DNA of 64,000 nucleotides from the NCBI GenBank assembly GCA_964023205.1, contig OZ026847.1, positions 7,686,819-7,750,818 of the forward strand. Direction: 5' to 3'. Positions 58,601-64,000 of the stretch are shown here, in pieces. A model generated the notes under the pieces. The model made no database searches, was not told the DNA's origin, and saw only the letters and a program-made list of their open reading frames with translations. The DNA is from Lutraria lutraria (lineage: Eukaryota > Mollusca > Bivalvia > Venerida > Mactridae). The stretch's first letter is position 1, and every line of letters begins with the position of its first letter. The translations under genes were made by a program, and so were the position numbers.

Positions 58601-61600
58601 TGTCATTTAGGTTCCACCATTTGTGTTTTTCTTCATGTGTTGTGCATCCTATCGGATACATTCTATCTACATTCTACGTATGTTCAATGATCCTGTAGCT
58701 ATGTTGTTGTTGTACATGGCTGTTGATTTATTCCTGATGAATAAATGGTCAATTGGATGTTTGTTCTTTAGGTATGTAGTGATGTTTTGTACATTGATAA
58801 TTTGTTATATGTCCGAATGGATATATTATGTTATGATGCTGGCGTCTGTCCGTTAGCAATTTCATGTCCGCTCTGTAACTCTTCAAGCCTGCAACGGATT
58901 TTGAAGAAAGTAAATGGTCACCACATTGGGACGACGTGCAGAGTGCATGTTTCAGAAGGCTTGCTTCAAGGTCAAGGTCTCATTTAAGGTCGAATATGAC
59001 TTATTTCATGTCTGTTCTGTAACTCTTTAAGCCTATATTAAGTATTTAAGTATATTGCTATGCCTTGCAGTACTTTTGTCTAGTTTACATTTCTAGGGCT
59101 CAGCGCAACACTGTCGTAACTTGTTCTTGTTTCAATATGAGTTACAACACTGTTGCGTTGAGCCCTTGGTATTTTATTGTTGGAAAACTTTTACGGCTTA
59201 CACAGATCTCTCTATGTGGTTCTCATTTTCTCATCTAGATCACAGATTGTGTAAACCTTGGTAAAATATATCACTTATAGATTTGTACCTTTTTGATCTT
59301 CCTCTCCTTCACTAGGTTGTAGTTCATCTAAAGTATGTTGATTAATAAGATAAACACCATGTCATATTGTATATTTCAGTCTGGGTGTGTCTGTTAAGAT
59401 GAACATTCTTCTGTTTGCTCCAGGGCTCTTATATTTATTGTTGATAACTCAGGGTGTACCTGGTACAATACAACATCTTACTATATGCGCAGTACCTCAG
59501 GTAAATATCTCTTTTTTACTTTCATGAGATTTCTGTATTACTTCTTACATTTACAGTGCGACCTCTCCAAAGCAACTCCCTATGGGAAAAGCAAAATTAT
59601 GTTCTTATTGAGAGGTTGTTGCTCTAGAGAGCTTAAAGCTCCATTAGCATTTTGGATGTTAAAATTAAAGTAGGTCTTATTTTACCTAGAAAGATATCTT
59701 ATCAATGAAATTGACTTTTACTTGCAATAAAAACATTCCAAAATTTTCTATTTAATCACAAAGTGCATATAGAAATATAGCGCAGTATTTTTTTCAATGA
59801 TACTGCAAAAAATATGAAAAAGCGTCTGACAACATTTCTACAAGATGTGTCTAAAGAAAGGCATTTTGTATACAGTAAAACCTCGATTATCCGAACTTGG
59901 ATTATCCGAAAACCTGGTCTTATCCGAAGTGAAATTTCGGTCCCGAATTTTCCTCTATATATTTCAATGTAAATAAACCTCGATTATCCGAATCGTCTTA
60001 TCCGAATACCATGGCTTATCCGAAGTGATAAACAGGTCCCCACAATCATCCGAACGCGTATTTTCGCACCTATTATCCGAAGTCGACAATTAACTCTGAT
60101 CGATCAGAGAAGTTCATTGTAGGATTTCTTTAACGTGTCAAAAGGTGTAAACAACAAAATATCAAACCACTGAGAACAATGGATTGTTGGTTTGGACCAT
60201 TGTTTGCAGTAATGGGAACAAAATTAGCCTAAATATTACGATACGGACTGGGTTAGATCATTCACCTTTTATTTTTCCCTTGATTTATGAATTGCATCAT
60301 AATTTCACTTGAAAAAGCAACCAACATTTAAAAAGGTTCATTTTATTTTTCGAAGTTTGTTAAATTGACAAACAATACACATGACCAATATAAATTACCG
60401 GCACTCGATTTCAAAATCATTCCATTTTCGGAAAATGAATACGAACACGATTCTTAGGACGACAACGATTTGTGTGACGCTCGTAAGTGTTTGTGACTGT
60501 AGCAATAAAATGAAACTCCGCGTTGGATTTTTATTTTAATTCAGTTTGTTATTTATCTAAACAGTGTCTTTTTCTATATCCCGTGTATATTTCATTTCAC
60601 GGTATCATTTTATCGATGGATTAATGTACTTTTAACATGACATGTGCTACCGTTTGGGTATTCATTTGTATTCGTAGTTTTACTTTGGATTTCTCATGAC
60701 TTTGACGAATGAATAATGGTACAAACTACTCATACACTTGTTTTACCTTAAACATACACATGTTTGTCGTAAAATGTATTTTTTCGTAAATAAATTATGA
60801 AATATAACGCATTAACTTCGTTGTTATTATATCTATACGTTAACGCCATATATATATGGGAGTGATCTCCCTTTATTTTCTTGCAATTGTCTAGATTTCC
60901 CTTACCCTGGATTATCCGAAACCCCGGATTATTCGAAGTAATTTTTCGGTCCCGACGACTTCGGATAATCGGGGTTTTACTGTATATGTTTTAGAGCAAA
61001 TAAAGTATATTTCTTATATTTTACTATCATTACATCTATTGTTCTGTATTACTAAATTTAAAAAGCTAATGGGGCTTTAAATTAATATTTAAATTGTGTA
61101 GTGTGAAAAAAATATGCTGTTGTGGGAAGGAGGTTGTTACTCAAGAGAAGGCTGCAAGGGAGAGTTGCACTGTACTTTAAGTTATAATTCACAAGATAGG
61201 TAGTGTAAACCTTTATTGAGGCTGTGGCCCTGTTTGTCAGGCGTAAAGGTTCACTTTATGATAGGTGATTATGGTCATAATTGTACTTTTATGTAGCTTC
61301 AAGAAATGTTGGTTATAACAGAATCAAATAAAATGTCTTAAAATTCATTGGTTTTCTTGTATGAGTTGAGGACACTTTTCATGATTTTATACTGTTTAGT
61401 GATATGTTTTATATGTACAGTACAACCTCTCCAGAGCGACCCTCTGTAGAGCAACAACCTCTCTACAACAACACCTTCAAAATATCCCTCAGTTGATATT
61501 CACTATAAATTTTACCTCTGTAGAGCAACAACCTCTAAACAACAGCCAATATTTGAAGCTCCCAAAGGGTGTTGCTCTACAGAGGTTGTACTGTATATAC

Positions 61601-63726
61601 ATCTATACATTTCATTTTGAATTACCTTGAATTAAATGTAATTATCTTCAACTACTGGTACTAGCAGAATCACTGTTGTATATAGAGTGTATTACATATT
61701 GAGGAATATCTTTTTATTAGCAACATCCTTCTGGACAGATAAAAACTGGAAAGTGAATGAAAATTTGTCACATGGAGAGCGACTTTTATAGTTAAGAATG
61801 ACGTCAAATAACAATTTATGTATTCTTTTTAATGTTACTTTATTTTTGGCACTGTTTGTATTTGACAATGTTGAAATAAGTTTCCCATCATTAATGGGAA
61901 ATATCCGAAATAAATCCATTATTGTTTTGTCAGTTGGTTTTTACATGTACATTGTATAGATATCTTGTTAAATCTGTTAGTATCAAATAATTACTTTATG
62001 TTACAGATCATACTAGCTGCTCCTTTCCTTCTAGAGAATCCATGGGCATATATCAAAATGTCCTTCAACTTAGGTCGACAATTCTTCTATAAATGGACGG
62101 TTAATTGGAGACTGTTATCAGAGGAATTCTTCCTCAACAAATACTTTCAACTCTCGCTTCTGCTTGCACACATCCTGGTTCTTGTCTTATTTTTAGTGTA
62201 TAAATGGAGAAGGTAAACAATTGATATATTGAATCTATATGTATATCATCAGTAAATCATATAACGACTCTGTCTAATAATCTCATACCCTGATATCCAT
62301 GAGTTTTGCATCAAGTGAACGTTGTTTTCTGAGATGATACAGAACTGCCGTGTGTTGTGTTTTGTATTGTGTGCACACTAACCATTTTAGATACAGGTTT
62401 TGATTGTTATTCAAATACGGTTGTTATAAAGTCAGTAAAAATTAAGGGTCACATGACTTGAGAATAATTTCTTGATAAGGTCTGAAGTCATCATACTTAT
62501 GTATTTTGCTGACGTACCATGTTTTGGATTAATTGTAGAACATTAAGTATGTATTTCTAATGTTTTATTTACGGCCCCATTATATTTATGTTAAATCTAT
62601 TTCAGGTTTTTACCAAAGATTGAATTGAAGAAACCAAATATAAAATTATCTGCTGATCATATCCTTTGTACCATAGTTAGTGAAATACATAATCTTGTTA
62701 TTTCTTTAGTATACACCATAATGAGATGAAGATTTCATTGTTCAGTTAAGAGTTAAATGCAGTTAGTCCATCTTCTCTTTTCTTATGCTGCCACTCTGAA
62801 AGAGGTACATATAGGTTTACACTTGTCTGTCCGTCTGAAAATCTTGTGTCGCGCATATCTCAAATGTATTAGGGGACCTAGCAGGGTTCTCAATAACAGC
62901 AGGCTGCAGGCCAATTTAGCTGCTTAGAAATGTGTTTGGGCCTGTTAGGAATCTCAAAGTTCATAAGATATTGCTAGAAAATGCCTGGACCCCCCTAGTA
63001 GGCCTATTAATCTAGCTTTTGGGCCTGTTGGTCACAAACTTATTTAGAACTCTGGCCAAGTTAAAAAATTATATGGAAATTTCTATCAGCATATGAAGTT
63101 GTGCATCAAGGATTGTAACTCTTATCAAAGGCTGAAGACTGGAGTTATCTGCCCTTGAAATTGTATTTTAGTATTAACATATACAGTCAAACCTGTGAAC
63201 AAAGGCCACCCTTTATGTGAAAAATTTGGTCTATTTTTTGTGTCTGGTCAGTTACTTAGTATTGATGGATTTCAGAAATACTTTGCAGTAATGTTCACCA
63301 ACCTGTGGCATTGTGTCATGCATAAGACCCATGGTAAAACTCCTTCTCGAAAGAAATCAAGTTTACATCTTTAAATGAATGCAAATAACATTACTGAAAA
63401 AAACTCAGATTTTAATTTACATTCTGTGTCATAGAGGCATGTGGGGGTATTCATCACTCCTGTGACAAGCTCTAGTTTTGCATGGATAGTGTACTATGAC
63501 TTGCAAATTTAGACATTCATCTGTACAACGGCTGTATGATATTGTTGGACATGTAGATCTTTGTTGCAAGATTTCCTTAACATTGTATACAGATATTGCT
63601 GCCATTATTTACAGCTAACTTTATTGGAATGTGTTTTAGCAGATCTCTACATTATCAGTTTTATGTGTGGTATTTTCACACACTGCATTATCTATTGTGG
63701 TCAACAAATTTACCAGTAGTTATTAG
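55674..63726 (+). CDS. ALG3: ALG3, dolichyl-P-Man:Man5GlcNAc2-PP-dolichol alpha-1,3-mannosyltransferase (3' end outside)
   Basis: This ER membrane enzyme adds the sixth mannose (first lumenal one) to the dolichol-linked N-glycan precursor. Exons: 55674-55839, 57138-57237, 57912-58059, 58611-58771, 59380-59500, 62007-62212, 62606-62675, 63593-63726; all junctions are GT-AG and phase-consistent, giving 368 aa. Family signatures: [124 protein letters not shown]. Many hydrophobic segments fit a polytopic enzyme. About 70 C-terminal residues (human ALG3 has about 438) lie beyond the window after donor GTGAGT. The ATG at 55674 has a good context (AAAATGG). Intron 7 donor is GTTAGT, leaving a few extra residues (CTI) compared with vertebrates, the least certain junction. 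Introns are loaded with transposons. Confidence 0.96.
58172..58342. mobile_element. MITE of the CAGTACAACCTCT family, ALG3 intron 3
   Basis: CAGTACAACCTCTGTAGAGC on the left, TGCTCTACAGAGGTCGTACTG on the right, flanked by TA (58170-58171, 58343-58344). 171 bp, nearly palindromic ends, no coding. Confidence 0.85.
59095..59166. repeat. 72-bp palindromic element, copy 2, ALG3 intron 4
   Basis: AGGGCTCAGCGCAACACTGT, CGTAACT inverted to AGTTACAACACTGTTGCGTT, GAGCCCTT. Differs from 36064-36136 at only a few positions, including the loop, so the two are recent relatives. Confidence 0.85.
59637..61076. mobile_element. Middle layer: TTAA element (piggyBac-like) inside the MITE
   Basis: Termini AGCTCCATTAGC and GCTAATGGGGCT, flanked by TTAA (59633-59636, 61077-61080). 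Outside the inner insertion it matches 22048-22334. Without that insertion it would be about 330 bp, close to the 377 bp of the relative at 7018-7394. Confidence 0.85.
59873..60982. mobile_element. Inner layer: pogo/Tigger-type non-autonomous element
   Basis: Terminus CAGTAAAACCTCGATTATCC then GAAC at the left and GACTTCGGATAATCGGGGTT then TTACTG at the right; TA on both sides (59871-59872, 60983-60984). ATTATCCGAA words recur near both ends (subterminal repeats). CAGTARAACCTCGATTATCCG ends are typical of Tigger/pogo elements. No transposase ORF in 1110 bp. Confidence 0.9.
61418..61593. mobile_element. MITE of the CAGTACAACCTCT family, ALG3 intron 5
   Basis: CAGTACAACCTCTCCAGAGC on the left, TGCTCTACAGAGGTTGTACTG on the right, TA at 61416-61417 and 61594-61595. 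176 bp, close to the copy at 58172-58342. Confidence 0.85.
62884..63040. repeat. CAGGGTTCTCAA element, copy 2, ALG3 intron 7
   Basis: Begins CAGGGTTCTCAATAACAGCA with GGCTGCAGGCCAATTTAG and ends near CTTTTGGGCCTGTTGGTCAC. It is an inverted, diverged copy of 42671-42829; the right terminus is worn. Confidence 0.65.
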
Positions 63727-64000
63727 GTGAGTGTATTTTTTTATTAACTGATAATCAAATACATGGTACATAATATCAGACATAATAATCTCATTATATA
63801 ACATTTAAAGATGTTTTTACAGCATTTTGAAAATCATTGACTTATGTAACAAGATTATCTTTTTTGGAAATAATTTATGTAAAGAAAGATCTAAGACTTG
63901 GGTTGGAATAAGTTATGTAAATGGAACAATTATGTAAAAATAACTGAACAATAATGAGAGGGAAAATGTGGAGCCTATGGAAAAATGTTAAATATCATTA
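63727..64000. other. Start of ALG3 intron 8
   Basis: Follows donor GTGAGT. The last ALG3 exon (about 70 codons) is expected beyond the right edge. Nothing else is recognisable. Confidence 0.7.

Larger units (their letters stand above)
59554..61172. mobile_element. Outer layer of nested transposons: CAGTGCGACCTCT MITE, ALG3 intron 5
   Basis: Left terminus CAGTGCGACCTCTCCAAAGC; right terminus GCAAGGGAGAGTTGCACTG; TA at 59552-59553 and 61173-61174. Internal AGGTTGTTGCTCTAGAGAG (left) and GGTTGTTACTCAAGAGAAGG (right) are also inverted. The middle is replaced by the TTAA element at 59637-61076. Confidence 0.85.

Overview
The window looks like nuclear DNA of a marine mollusc, most likely a bivalve. 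It is AT-rich, genes are sparse and split by canonical GT-AG introns, most of the length is intergenic or intronic DNA full of short inverted-repeat transposons, and several repeats have the style of bivalve genomes (GGGTCA-rich, CATGCCCCC-type and GCTCACATGAGC-type). The species is inferred; no marker gene settles it. There is no sign of bacterial, plasmid or phage organisation.

Four protein-coding genes are supported. (1) An NHL-repeat protein on the minus strand: two firm exons at 3201-4775 and a phase-compatible candidate first exon at 19440-19482. (2) A single-coding-exon C2H2 zinc-finger protein, 30064-31755 plus. (3) A small secreted or membrane-anchored folate-receptor-like protein, four exons between 55582 and 49028 on the minus strand, complete. 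(4) ALG3, the ER mannosyltransferase of N-glycan precursor assembly, eight exons from 55674 plus, running off the right edge. Genes 3 and 4 are head to head with only 91 bp between start codons; that gap holds ETS-like and E-box motifs, and a YY1-like motif lies over the ALG3 start.

Dead genes and retroelement remains: an SLC20 (PiT phosphate transporter) pseudogene of two exons at 41908-43206, lying between inverted terminal-like sequences; a hAT transposase-derived pseudogene at 35745-37390 minus; and reverse-transcriptase tails at 14800-15945 minus, 24715-25700 plus and 26990-27640 plus.

The rest is a record of transposon activity. Many inverted-repeat elements still show their target duplications: TTAA (139-496, 7018-7394, 59637-61076), TA (several), and 8-bp TTTAAAAT (39121-39568). 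In ALG3 intron 5 three elements are nested, each with its own duplication, and a related repeat at 22 kb shows the empty site of the innermost one. A 2.65-kb element occurs twice in opposite orientation (11096-13749 and 51305-53943); the left copy splits an unusual CGA/TCG-rich hairpin element. A satellite of about 40-bp units (8230-10085) carries about 40 CACGTG E-box palindromes. A 54-bp minisatellite (17272-17735) creates false ORFs on both strands. I found no classical new multi-gene system. The most unusual items are the CGA hairpin family, the E-box satellite, the nested insertions, the possible gene-capturing element around the SLC20 fragment, and a 41-bp micro-element.
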